A DNA stretch of 24,386 nt from a virus. The stretch lies in IMG/VR virus record IMGVR_UViG_3300033273_000075, positions 1 to 24,386 of that record; one strand, 5' to 3'. The first letter of the stretch is position 1. The number at the start of each line of letters is the position of its first letter. The position numbers and the translations under genes are program-made. Shown here one piece after another: positions 14,462-22,455 of this stretch. The notes beneath the pieces are model-generated. The model saw only the letters and a program-made list of their open reading frames with translations, did not search any database and had not been told where the DNA came from.

Positions 14462-15781
14462 TTATGATGGATCAACTTCGTCTGTGATTGCGAAGCTAAC
14501 CGCGTGACGTACTGCAACATCTAGTTCAGCATGTAGAACCAGACGCACGGAACCGGCACGGCTGTTTGTGTATGGGTCAACCAAGATTGATGGTGCGCCA
14601 AACTGTGCAATCATCAACTGTGAGAAATCACCAAAGATCAGTGCGGATGCGTCATTTCCAGCATCGCCCGGATTTAGGTTGGTTGGCACGTTTGATGTGA
14701 ACGCCGCTGGATAACCATAGATGTTGTTCCATGGGTCATTCATAATCATCACACTGTCAGTTGATGCAACTTTGGCTGTTGATGCTAAGGCCGCTTTTAC
14801 TGATGGGTGAGACAAGAAACCAGCCGCTTGTGCATTCACAATGCCGTTATCTTCTTCAACCAGTTTGACCAGATCAGTGATGTCATCCCATGTCAAAGCC
14901 GCACGGTCTGTACCTGTTGAAATATCAAGGTTGTTTACACCTGATGTGTTCAAGATACCTGTCGGTTGGCCTGATGAACCTGAACCCTGAATTGCGTAGA
15001 ACTCAGTGCGATCTGCCGCTGATGACAATAGGTCATTACGGATGATCTGTTCAATCGCTGGAACGCTTTCCATCATCAGCAAGCGTGACATGTCAACAAA
15101 CGCACCCATTGTGCGTGGCTGAAGTGTTACGCCGCCATCTGTTCCTGCACCGTCTGCAACATCGCCTAGTTCCTCAACGAATGCAGCATTTGCACCTGTT
15201 GCTAGTTTAGGCATTTTGATGCGACCAGTTAGGCCGGACATGTATGTTGTACCCAAGCCACCCAACACTTGACGCGCACGCAATGCTTCAATGAACAAAT
15301 CGCCGCGATGTGCTGTTGGAACGAAATCATCAAAGACAACCTCAGACGCAGAACCGCCTGTTGCCGCTGTTGATAGTGGACCACGCTGTTGCCATGCGAA
15401 ATCTGGAACGTAAACACCTTCCGCTTCACGGCCAATGCGTGACGCGATTTCGTCGTTTACTTCACGTTCAAAGCCGGCTTTGCGCCAATCGCCTGTTACT
15501 TGCGCTTGGATCATGCGACCTAGTGAATACTCGCGCTTTTCTTTAACAGATGCCTCGACGTTTGCCGGTGCAATGTCTAGTGGTTTTTCGCCAATCGCTT
15601 CAAGCAATGTGCCACGGAACGCATCCACTGACATGCCTTTTGCAATCGCTGTTTCACCAAGATCACGCTTGTTGTGCTTGGCCGCTAGTGCCAAGATTTC
15701 TGCGTCATTCTTGCGTGCGGCACGAACTGCTTCAGCCTTTACCGCATCAAGATCGACGTCGTTTTTGACTTCATCAGTCAT
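14462..15781 (-). CDS. Nested major capsid protein from an internal start (439 aa)
   Basis: Inside the fusion gene, an ATG at 15781 is preceded by a perfect GGAGG with an eight-base spacer. It lies exactly at the boundary between protease and capsid parts. The product begins MTDEVKNDVDLDAVKAEAVR, an acidic helical delta-like region of about 110 aa. It continues into the HK97-fold capsid (PLSTAATGGSASEVVFDDFV, MPKLATGANAAFVEELGD, AFVDMSRLLMMESVPAIEQI). A 439-aa length is typical for a stand-alone HK97-type major capsid protein. Most capsid subunits, needed in hundreds of copies, are probably made from this start, while full-length fusion supplies the protease. This is inference from the ribosome site and domain boundary. 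Confidence 0.72.
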   Translation of the reverse strand: MTDEVKNDVDLDAVKAEAVRAARKNDAEILALAAKHNKRDLGETAIAKGMSVDAFRGTLLEAIGEKPLDIAPANVEASVKEKREYSLGRMIQAQVTGDWRKAGFEREVNDEIASRIGREAEGVYVPDFAWQQRGPLSTAATGGSASEVVFDDFVPTAHRGDLFIEALRARQVLGGLGTTYMSGLTGRIKMPKLATGANAAFVEELGDVADGAGTDGGVTLQPRTMGAFVDMSRLLMMESVPAIEQIIRNDLLSSAADRTEFYAIQGSGSSGQPTGILNTSGVNNLDISTGTDRAALTWDDITDLVKLVEEDNGIVNAQAAGFLSHPSVKAALASTAKVASTDSVMIMNDPWNNIYGYPAAFTSNVPTNLNPGDAGNDASALIFGDFSQLMIAQFGAPSILVDPYTNSRAGSVRLVLHAELDVAVRHAVSFAITDEVDPS

Positions 15782-17080
15782 TTTAACATCCTCCAAAGAT
15801 GGTTGAGATTTAGGTTCTGCTGGAACGGATCGCCCCACACCGACTAGACTTGACTGATCCGCCGGCACACTGACAATACTTATTTCCATTGGTGTGGTGG
15901 CAACCCGATAATATTCTTCAGGGTCATCATCACGATTGACACGGCCATCAATACGATAACCGACACTGATGTTTTGTCTGATGCCATCAGTTACATCATT
16001 GAACACCTCCGAAGCCAATTCGCCTTTTCCAAAACGAACTATTGCGCGTAGACGTCGCGCATCTTCATCAAGTTCAACCCCTTCAATCACGCCAATTTGC
16101 TTTTGCATATCGTGATCAAGCAAAAGCGGTGCGCGACCACTATTCAAGAAATCAAGGTTCATGCTGCCTTTGGTGTGGTCGATCACTTCCATCCCAAATG
16201 AGCGTTCAACGGGTTCCTCTGTAGAAACCCCAACCTTGACGCGGCGGGTTTCTTCATCAATAGACTTTTCACCCATGTGAACCGCACGCTGTTTCATTTC
16301 TTCGCGTGAAAATCGTTCTTCTTCCATGACTTCATTTTCTTCATGGATTTTGGAATACGTTATGACATATGTGTCATCCGTTTCCTGAATATCTATGATA
16401 TGGCGTTCTTCCATACCTTCAAACAAATCGTCGTTTGCCATGACTTCATTCCTTTTTGATGACATGGGATGACCCTTTGGCAATAAATCCGTGTCATGTT
16501 TTCCTGATCTAAACTTACCATTTCTCAGCACATAAAGAAAGCTGTTCACCCGCGCATAGGCCCATTGCTCCGGTGAACTAACGTTTGGCCGCACGCTTTG
16601 CGGGTTTGTCTTGTATGCGCCAACACCACGATTGAACACGGCTGATAGCGTGCGCAAGTTGGTTCTTTTACTTGCTACGTCACCAACCTTTTCATTGTGA
16701 TCCTTGACCTTTTTCTGCAATCCTTCCCGAACTGCACCGCTGATTTCACGCAATCCGCGTTCTTCTTTCTCTAACCGGTCGCGGATACGCTTGGACCAAC
16801 TATAACCGGCATCACCACCCCATAAGGCCCACGCAATCCGCCCGTTTGACGGATAGCCATCTTCACCTTGGCTAAACCCTTCAGCCTGTTTATCGACTTC
16901 ATGGCGGCTGAAAAACGAATACATCCGTTTGACTGTAACCTCTGACAAGTCTTTGTCATTCACAATGTCACGCGCACGGGCTATGCCAACCGCCGTTCCG
17001 CCACGGCCAAATTCAGATCGCCAAGCCAAACCGCGTTCAGCTTCATCCCTCATGCCTTGTGTTGGTTTATACGTCGCCAT
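14462..17080 (-). CDS. Prohead protease-major capsid fusion, 872 aa
   Basis: This is one uninterrupted frame of 872 aa from the ATG at 17080; a GTG at 17089 is an alternative. Residues 1-105 hold a helical domain (RGLAWRSEFGRGGTAVGIAR, NGRIAWALWGGDAGYSWSKR), and 115-205 a second domain (KRTNLRTLSAVFNRG, QWAYARVNSFLYVLRNGK). I recognise both from marine phage head proteins. Residues 280-410 are an HK97-type prohead protease: APLLLDHD with likely catalytic His323, QNISVGYR with likely Ser372, and MEISIVSVP with Glu399 as a candidate third residue. From about 434 comes a scaffold-like helical delta region, then an HK97-fold capsid domain ending AELDVAVRHAVSFAITDEVDPS. The start overlaps the portal stop. 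Separate protease and capsid genes are the more usual arrangement. Confidence 0.85.
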   Translation of the reverse strand: MATYKPTQGMRDEAERGLAWRSEFGRGGTAVGIARARDIVNDKDLSEVTVKRMYSFFSRHEVDKQAEGFSQGEDGYPSNGRIAWALWGGDAGYSWSKRIRDRLEKEERGLREISGAVREGLQKKVKDHNEKVGDVASKRTNLRTLSAVFNRGVGAYKTNPQSVRPNVSSPEQWAYARVNSFLYVLRNGKFRSGKHDTDLLPKGHPMSSKRNEVMANDDLFEGMEERHIIDIQETDDTYVITYSKIHEENEVMEEERFSREEMKQRAVHMGEKSIDEETRRVKVGVSTEEPVERSFGMEVIDHTKGSMNLDFLNSGRAPLLLDHDMQKQIGVIEGVELDEDARRLRAIVRFGKGELASEVFNDVTDGIRQNISVGYRIDGRVNRDDDPEEYYRVATTPMEISIVSVPADQSSLVGVGRSVPAEPKSQPSLEDVKMTDEVKNDVDLDAVKAEAVRAARKNDAEILALAAKHNKRDLGETAIAKGMSVDAFRGTLLEAIGEKPLDIAPANVEASVKEKREYSLGRMIQAQVTGDWRKAGFEREVNDEIASRIGREAEGVYVPDFAWQQRGPLSTAATGGSASEVVFDDFVPTAHRGDLFIEALRARQVLGGLGTTYMSGLTGRIKMPKLATGANAAFVEELGDVADGAGTDGGVTLQPRTMGAFVDMSRLLMMESVPAIEQIIRNDLLSSAADRTEFYAIQGSGSSGQPTGILNTSGVNNLDISTGTDRAALTWDDITDLVKLVEEDNGIVNAQAAGFLSHPSVKAALASTAKVASTDSVMIMNDPWNNIYGYPAAFTSNVPTNLNPGDAGNDASALIFGDFSQLMIAQFGAPSILVDPYTNSRAGSVRLVLHAELDVAVRHAVSFAITDEVDPS
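15790..15794 (-). promoter_or_regulatory. Internal ribosome binding site for the capsid protein
   Basis: GGAGG on the minus strand, eight bases before ATG 15781, is in the middle of a coding frame at the protease/capsid junction. It is as good as the strongest site in the window (the endolysin start). Confidence 0.72.
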
Positions 17081-18569
17081 CAGCTTCACCCACTTCCGGT
17101 TGCGCCGGTGCTTTCATGCCAAATGGTTCAAACGCCATTTTGAGGCCATATCGTTCAGCCATTTCCTTATCAGCCTGAATTTGACTGAACAATTCCTCAA
17201 CATCCCGCCCATAGTTGGCCGCAATGTCATTCATGCTAACAATACCGTTTGAAAGTGCCGTGACATTCGCATTGATTTCACGTTGCGGGTCAACCCAAGA
17301 AAACCCACGGCCACGAAAATGCAAGTTATCAGCGAACTTGTCATATTTGGAAATCGGGATTGGAATATCACCAAACGACAACGCGCTTTGTAGCCATGCG
17401 CGGAACACCGGTTCACAAAAATGCTCAATCACAAACGACTGTAACATTTTGTAATGATCGCGTTCTTCAATCGTACCTTGACGGATTGATGAATATGAAA
17501 CGCCCTTTAAGTCGTTTGATAAACTTGTATAGGAAACGTTTAACCCTGATGCGATACCGCGTAAAACCGCTTCCTCAAAATCAGCAAATGCCGACGTCGG
17601 ATGCGCTGGGTCAATCATCTTAAAGTCATGGCCAGCCGGTAACTGATAGACTGAAGCCGGTGCCATGTCGATCACTGGCACATCATCATCAGTCATGTCA
17701 TCGCCGGCAAATTCGTCACCGTCTGGCGTCGTAATGATACCAAATTTAGCCGCCGCCGCACGCGCTGCAATAAGTTCAGCTTCACGATAGCCGTGCAACA
17801 TCTTCAATGACGCAATCGCCGGTGCCATAAATGGTTCACCGCGTGTTTGATGCGTCCGATTTGGAACAAACAAATGCAGCATTTCTTTTGCCGGCACACG
17901 AATGTGTTTGTAATTCGCCTTGGTTGCGAAATTCAGCGTATCATTTGGGTGTGCGGTCAGCACATAATAGGCAACTGGCCTATGATATGTGTCCAATTCA
18001 ACGCCCATTCTGATCTGATTGCCGTTTTCAGCCGTACCATTCTTATCCTGATCGACCAAATCAGCTTCAATGAACTGCAATGAAAAGCCGTCACGGAAAC
18101 GGTTGCTTTGCACCAGCTTTACGAAAACCTCACCATCACGGGCTAATGTTTCCGCAACAAAGCGTTGTGCGTCCAACCATGACATGCGACCTGTCACATC
18201 ACAGTTGCCCATCCGCCCCCAGACGCGGAACGCATTTTCAAGGATAGTATTACCAGCCGCGTCAAGTGAACGGTCATCATTGCGTGCGCGGACCTGAACA
18301 GTGAAACCTTTTTCGCCAACAACATTGGTTTTGATCAGGTTGAGAAACCGTTTTGCATACTCGTTATTACGGGCCAGATCACGCGATCTATTCCGCAATA
18401 CGGGCAATGATGCCCTGAGTTCACTATCAGCGGACGAACTAGAACCCACAAAATCAGTAAACAAACGCCCCTGATTTGCGCCGGCATATTGCCGACGTCG
18501 CCGCTTGCGTGGGGAAAATACGGCTTCCGGTTGGCTATCTTGGCGCGACAAAAAGTCAAACAACCCCAT
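17067..18569 (-). CDS. B: Portal protein, lambda gpB-like
   Basis: This 500-aa protein forms the dodecameric portal for DNA entry and exit. It begins MGLFDFLSRQDSQPEAVFSP and has a basic stretch (PRKRRRRQYAGA). The Phage_portal_2 features follow: LPVLRNRSRDLARNNEYAKR, FLNLIKTNVVGEKG, FVAETLARDGEVFVKLV, LQFIEADLVDQ, KEMLHLFVPNRTHQTRGEPF and LNVSYTSLSNDLKGVSYSSI. The last two are diagnostic of this family. The length is normal. It follows the head-completion gene by one base and overlaps the start of the protease-capsid gene by 14 bases when that gene begins at 17080. Confidence 0.93.
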   Translation of the reverse strand: MGLFDFLSRQDSQPEAVFSPRKRRRRQYAGANQGRLFTDFVGSSSSADSELRASLPVLRNRSRDLARNNEYAKRFLNLIKTNVVGEKGFTVQVRARNDDRSLDAAGNTILENAFRVWGRMGNCDVTGRMSWLDAQRFVAETLARDGEVFVKLVQSNRFRDGFSLQFIEADLVDQDKNGTAENGNQIRMGVELDTYHRPVAYYVLTAHPNDTLNFATKANYKHIRVPAKEMLHLFVPNRTHQTRGEPFMAPAIASLKMLHGYREAELIAARAAAAKFGIITTPDGDEFAGDDMTDDDVPVIDMAPASVYQLPAGHDFKMIDPAHPTSAFADFEEAVLRGIASGLNVSYTSLSNDLKGVSYSSIRQGTIEERDHYKMLQSFVIEHFCEPVFRAWLQSALSFGDIPIPISKYDKFADNLHFRGRGFSWVDPQREINANVTALSNGIVSMNDIAANYGRDVEELFSQIQADKEMAERYGLKMAFEPFGMKAPAQPEVGEADGDV

Positions 18570-18570
18570 A

Positions 18571-19152
18571 TCAGAACCTCATTAGAATTGTTGACCCGAC
18601 TTTCCGGCCATGTTTTATATCACTCTTGCGCTTTTGAACCTTTACCTCGCGGCGATAATAATCCCGCCAAGTCAAAAGCTCATCTGGTGACATTTTGGTC
18701 AATGACCGCCCCGCGATGCTATAGCTAGACAAATCACCATCCGCACGATTTTCCAACACGGCTTCAATCTTTTGCACCATCTTTTCCGCGTGCGTGCGTG
18801 GATCAACGTTTGTGTCAAGGTCGGATAAAACGTCAATTTCACCAGTATCAACGACAATCCGCGCACTATCGCTATTACGCAACACTTCAACTTGATAATG
18901 ATAATGATCGGCATCATAATCATCAGACGCCGTGCTAAGTATCGTGAACAAATAGTCATCATCAGATGCCGTTGCGACAACCTGAAATTCATTTGACCCG
19001 CCCCTAGCTGAACGTGCAATGAATGTGACGGTATATGCTGTGTTGGGATAATCAGTGCCTAAAATCGTGTTTTTCCACTGAACAAAATCGCCAACAACGA
19101 TTTCTCTTGGAACTTCAGTTGGTGCGTTTGCAGCGTCAAACAGATTGGCCAT
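18571..19152 (-). CDS. Head-tail connector/completion-like protein
   Basis: This 193-aa protein begins MANLFDAANAPTEVPREIVV. Its N-terminal 110 residues are an Ig-like beta domain (GDFVQWKNTILGTDYPNTAY). Its C-terminal 80 residues are helical, with HAEKMVQKIEAVLENRADGD and SIAGRSLTKMSPDELLTWRD, then YYRREV and a basic end. The C-terminal pattern (A...L..IEA.LE.RA..D..SY.I.GRSL....P.ELL..RD.Y..EV) is that of the gpW-like small head-joining proteins. The N-terminal Ig-like part is a known addition in phages with GpA-type terminases. It lies between terminase and portal, as gpW does. Confidence 0.72.
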   Translation of the reverse strand: MANLFDAANAPTEVPREIVVGDFVQWKNTILGTDYPNTAYTVTFIARSARGGSNEFQVVATASDDDYLFTILSTASDDYDADHYHYQVEVLRNSDSARIVVDTGEIDVLSDLDTNVDPRTHAEKMVQKIEAVLENRADGDLSSYSIAGRSLTKMSPDELLTWRDYYRREVKVQKRKSDIKHGRKVGSTILMRF

Positions 19153-19156
19153 TCTG

Positions 19157-21001
19157 CTAATATCCTGTCACAAAGTTATTAGGACGCGGCTTAAACGCAC
19201 GCCGTTTAGGTATTTGTTGGCCCGATTTTACACTATTTGCCCCCTGTCTGGCAAGGTGGTCAATATTTAAGCCCATCAACTCCAATGCGGCCATTGCATA
19301 CACACGGCAATCCAACGCTTCATTGCGTTGCCTAATCTTCACCCATTCCCGCTTTGGACGTCCCTTATAATACTTGGTCATTTTCTTTTCAGCGGTCAGC
19401 ATTCTAAAATATTCTTCACTGTGGTTGATGGAAAAGTGACAATATCCAGCCCCTTCATCCCGTATTTTCAAGCGTGCAAACATTAGTTCCTTGGCAGTGT
19501 CAACGCCAACCGGAAACAAATTGATTTTGCCGATGTTGTTTTTGCTAGGTTTACCGATGATCGGCTTTCCTTCGCCACCAATACCCTTGATCGCAAATAT
19601 TCGCTTGCCAGATCGCCGCCTGACATAGTTATAAACCTGTTGCGTATAGTGGCCCCCACTATCAATGCACGTTGAACGGATGATCATTTCACCGCGTTTA
19701 GGGTGGATGAAAGTTTGCGCCAATACTTCATCAAGCCGCTGCCAAAGTTCATCAGATGACGGATCACCATAGATTTCATCATACTGAATTGACCACGTTT
19801 CATGGCCGCTGCCCGTTGCCAGCACTTCAAATGCAAGCCGGTCATCCTGAACGTCAACACCAGCCGTTAAAACAACCGCGCCATCTGGCAAGTCATCTGG
19901 CCACACTTCACGCCGTTCATACAAATCATATTCATCAATCCGTTCCCCCTGTTCTTCAAAGGTTTCCCCAAGGGTCGTATTGATCCAAGTGCGCAATCTC
20001 ATTGGGTCATTCTTGGATTGAATGAAATCACGCACAATATCAGCTAGTGGCGTCCATGGAGAATATAAGCCTGACAAGTGGAAGCCGGCTGTTTTGCCGT
20101 CACCTTCAGCCGTCTTGCGCCATTCGCCGGCACGGATTGCACGCCATCTATCCGCGTCATTCCACAATGATCCGCAATGTTCACACGAATATTCCGCTGT
20201 ATTCGGATTGCTATCTGTCCACCGAACATTTGCCCACATCAATTCCTGATCTTCACCGCAATCCTTGCACTTCACAAAATACTTGCGCTGATCACTGTCG
20301 GCATAAGCCGCCTCAATTCGGCTTGCCCCTTTTTCAGTTGGCGTTGATACAAGAATGATTTTGCGGTTCCAAAATGTCGCACTACGCTTCCGCGCCAAGC
20401 TAACTGGATCACCTTCAGTGCCGGCCGATAGCGGGTATCTATCAACTTCGTCACAAAGAATAATGCGACAAGGCCGTGACGCCAATGATGATGGTGAATT
20501 TGCACCGCAAGCCGTAACATGCCCACCCGCAAATACTTTGTGCAAAGTCGTGTTGCCACTATCCCTTGATCTAGGGTCTTTTATCTTTTCCGACAAAGCC
20601 GGCGTGTCGCGTATGGCCGGCGCAAGTCTATCTTTTGACCATGTTTGCGCCATTTCCAAAGTCGGTTGAACCACCAACATTGGGGCAGGGTCTTGATGGA
20701 TGTGAAACCCGACAACATTGTTGATCAGTTCAGTTTTGCCAATCTGCGCTGCCGTCATCAACACCACGGTTTCAACATCTGGATCACTGACCGCATCCAT
20801 CATGCCGCGTTGATATTCCGCACGGCTAGTTGACCATCGGCCAGCTTCAGCCGAACTTTCTGATGACAGTTGCCGGTAAGTGTCAGCCCATTCGGAAACG
20901 GTCAGCTTTGGTGGTGGGGCCAAAGCCGTTGCCATGACTTCACGAAGCCGCCGGCGCAACTTCTCAGTCTGTTGTTTGTCTACCGTATCCGACCAATTCA
21001 C
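19157..21001 (-). CDS. A: Terminase large subunit, GpA family
   Basis: This 614-aa protein drives ATP-dependent DNA packaging and cuts the concatemer. The ATPase part has a Walker-A-like TAAQIGKTE (83-91) with PMLVVQPTLEMAQTWS after it and Walker-B-like LCDEVDRYP (182-190). A Cys cluster (C245, C248, C273, C276) forms a probable zinc ribbon. The nuclease part begins near 380 with AGVDVQDDRLAFEVLA and CIDSGGHYTQQVYNYVRRR (445-463), acidic residues likely coordinating metal. This is the lambda gpA/GpA family. The start is a GTG at 21001 with AGGA eight bases upstream; it overlaps the small subunit by 38 nt. Confidence 0.93.
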   Translation of the reverse strand: MNWSDTVDKQQTEKLRRRLREVMATALAPPPKLTVSEWADTYRQLSSESSAEAGRWSTSRAEYQRGMMDAVSDPDVETVVLMTAAQIGKTELINNVVGFHIHQDPAPMLVVQPTLEMAQTWSKDRLAPAIRDTPALSEKIKDPRSRDSGNTTLHKVFAGGHVTACGANSPSSLASRPCRIILCDEVDRYPLSAGTEGDPVSLARKRSATFWNRKIILVSTPTEKGASRIEAAYADSDQRKYFVKCKDCGEDQELMWANVRWTDSNPNTAEYSCEHCGSLWNDADRWRAIRAGEWRKTAEGDGKTAGFHLSGLYSPWTPLADIVRDFIQSKNDPMRLRTWINTTLGETFEEQGERIDEYDLYERREVWPDDLPDGAVVLTAGVDVQDDRLAFEVLATGSGHETWSIQYDEIYGDPSSDELWQRLDEVLAQTFIHPKRGEMIIRSTCIDSGGHYTQQVYNYVRRRSGKRIFAIKGIGGEGKPIIGKPSKNNIGKINLFPVGVDTAKELMFARLKIRDEGAGYCHFSINHSEEYFRMLTAEKKMTKYYKGRPKREWVKIRQRNEALDCRVYAMAALELMGLNIDHLARQGANSVKSGQQIPKRRAFKPRPNNFVTGY

Positions 21002-21422
21002 TAAGCGCGTCCTGAATGTTTATTTCAATTAATTCCTTGGCTTCCTTCACGTTTGCACTTGCGTGAACTTCCGCCGCTATCTTTGATGGAATAGCTAATA
21101 GTTTGGTTTTCGCTTTAAATAACTGCGTTTCAAACTCTTTGGCTACCTTTTCGATATACACCAAATCACCACGTTCAATGGCGTTTTCCATTTCCTTGGC
21201 GTCTGCCTGTTCTTTGGCTAATCTGGCCCTTTCCGCACCTAATTCAAGATTGTTGTTGTTATTGCCGGCAAGATTGCGGATGTGCTTCAGATATTGCAAA
21301 CGGACTTCATCAATGTCGTATTTGCCGCGATCCTGTTTATTTATAACGGATTGACGGATCAATGTCTGCAAAACCTTTGCATTAATCCCAAGATGATCTG
21401 CGCACGCTTCCAAACTAGCCAT
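20964..21422 (-). CDS. Terminase small subunit, Nu1-like
   Basis: This 152-aa protein begins MASLEACADHLGINAKVLQT. An N-terminal helix-turn-helix (3-30, ADHLGINAKVLQTLIRQSVI) is followed by KYDIDEVRLQYLKHIRNLAG and a charged helical part with RARLAKEQADAKEMENAIER. The end is a helical domain. This layout matches the Nu1-like terminase small subunits (phage DNA packaging protein family), which bind the packaging site and recruit the large subunit. The ATG at 21422 is used, as the codon before it is TTG. The gene overlaps the methyltransferase by 8 nt and the large subunit by 38 nt. Confidence 0.82.
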   Translation of the reverse strand: MASLEACADHLGINAKVLQTLIRQSVINKQDRGKYDIDEVRLQYLKHIRNLAGNNNNNLELGAERARLAKEQADAKEMENAIERGDLVYIEKVAKEFETQLFKAKTKLLAIPSKIAAEVHASANVKEAKELIEINIQDALSELVGYGRQTTD

Positions 21423-22119
21423 CAAATAACGCCCCTTGTGTCATTTGTTCATTGGTATCATTCGACCCACAAAACAAATCTTTTTGCTTACTTTGCTGAT
21501 ATACCCTTTCACATGCCACCTCAAAATAATCAGGATCGCGCTCAATTCCCGTACCTGATAAACCTAACTTTTCACATGCCACCAAAGTTGTGCCACTGCC
21601 CATGAATGGATCAAGAACCGTTCGCGCCTTTTCTGGCAAATGTCCTATGCACCATTCCATCACGCCAAGCGGTTTTTGTGTCGGATGTAGCCTTACATCA
21701 CTCCCTTTGCGGATCATCCCATTCCACAACCAATGAACACGTCGCACCGCTTTGCCCAGATTTGTCCATGCCATTTCACAATCCGCAAAATCATTATTAC
21801 CGTTTTGCTTGTCCCATATTAACCAGCACGGAGTCGGTGGCAAATCGTAATAATTACCACCAAATATGATCTGGGATTTACTAATCCCGCGTGCAAAATC
21901 TATGTGTTCATCACATGTTGTTTGATCCCATTCATCATTTTTATAATCGCCAACTTTTGCCAGCTTACCGCGTGACTTGTTCTTTTTGCCACCTTCGCCA
22001 ATTCCATAGGGTGGATCAGTTACCAACGCATCGAATTGCGATAAAATAGGCATGACTGACAAACAATCGCCAAGGATCAAACGCTGATTGCCAATTATTC
22101 TTTCCTTTATGATAGCCAT
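21415..22119 (-). CDS. DNA methyltransferase, beta-class adenine/cytosine-N type
   Basis: This 234-aa enzyme transfers a methyl group from S-adenosylmethionine to DNA. The catalytic motif DPPY is at 35-38, before the SAM-binding motif DPFMGSGTT at 170-178, so the motif order is that of beta-class N6-adenine or N4-cytosine methyltransferases. HPTQKP (145-150) is the usual motif just before the SAM-binding region. The stretch 45-140 should hold the target recognition part. No restriction endonuclease gene is adjacent, so it is probably an orphan enzyme that protects phage DNA from host restriction. The recognition sequence cannot be read from the protein. It overlaps the preceding small gene by 13 nt and the terminase small subunit by 8 nt. 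Confidence 0.9.
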   Translation of the reverse strand: MAIIKERIIGNQRLILGDCLSVMPILSQFDALVTDPPYGIGEGGKKNKSRGKLAKVGDYKNDEWDQTTCDEHIDFARGISKSQIIFGGNYYDLPPTPCWLIWDKQNGNNDFADCEMAWTNLGKAVRRVHWLWNGMIRKGSDVRLHPTQKPLGVMEWCIGHLPEKARTVLDPFMGSGTTLVACEKLGLSGTGIERDPDYFEVACERVYQQSKQKDLFCGSNDTNEQMTQGALFDG

Positions 22120-22307
22120 GCGAAAACCCTTCTTAAAATATAGGACCGCATAAAACTTAACACAAAGAAGAACAAAACGATTTCAACCGCTTGTGTTTTT
22201 GACGGCTCCAATCCCCAAAATGGGAAAAAATAATAAGTTGCGGCCCAAGAAACAAGCAATCCGATGAATGCATTTGCCAAGGCTTCACTAGCACTAAACC
22301 AATTCAT
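22107..22307 (-). CDS. Small two-TM membrane protein, DUF7220-like
   Basis: This 66-aa protein starts MNWFSASEALANAFIGLLVS. Hydrophobic segments lie at about 12-32 and 42-56, and the basic end RSYILRRVFAWLS closes it. The layout (SA.EA.AN..IG......A....FP..GL......A..I...F...S..RSY.LRR.F.WL) is a small phage membrane family I know as DUF7220. Function is unknown. The ATG at 22307 is preferred over the GTG at 22316 because AAGGTG lies six bases before it. It overlaps the methyltransferase start. Confidence 0.72.
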   Translation of the reverse strand: MNWFSASEALANAFIGLLVSWAATYYFFPFWGLEPSKTQAVEIVLFFFVLSFMRSYILRRVFAWLS

Positions 22308-22455
22308 TATGAACACCTTTCATTAACCCGACCCCTAATATGAATTTTGTCGCTAGAAATAATTTGCGGTCCGAATTACCCACAATGGTCATATTGCCAG
22401 AAGAACCTAAATGTTGGGGTATTAAAGCCCAAAAGCACAATATATAGTGCATCAT
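22294..22455 (-). CDS. 53-aa hypothetical protein
   Basis: This short frame begins MMHYILCFWALIPQHLGSSG, followed by a polar middle (NMTIVGNSDRK) and a hydrophobic end (LFLATKFILGVGLMKGV). The ATG at 22455 overlaps the TGA of the minor-tail-Z-like gene (ATGA), and it ends 14 bases into the next gene, so it exactly fills an otherwise empty 135-bp gap. It may carry a membrane segment at each end. Its family and function are unknown. Confidence 0.45.
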   Translation of the reverse strand: MMHYILCFWALIPQHLGSSGNMTIVGNSDRKLFLATKFILGVGLMKGVHNELV

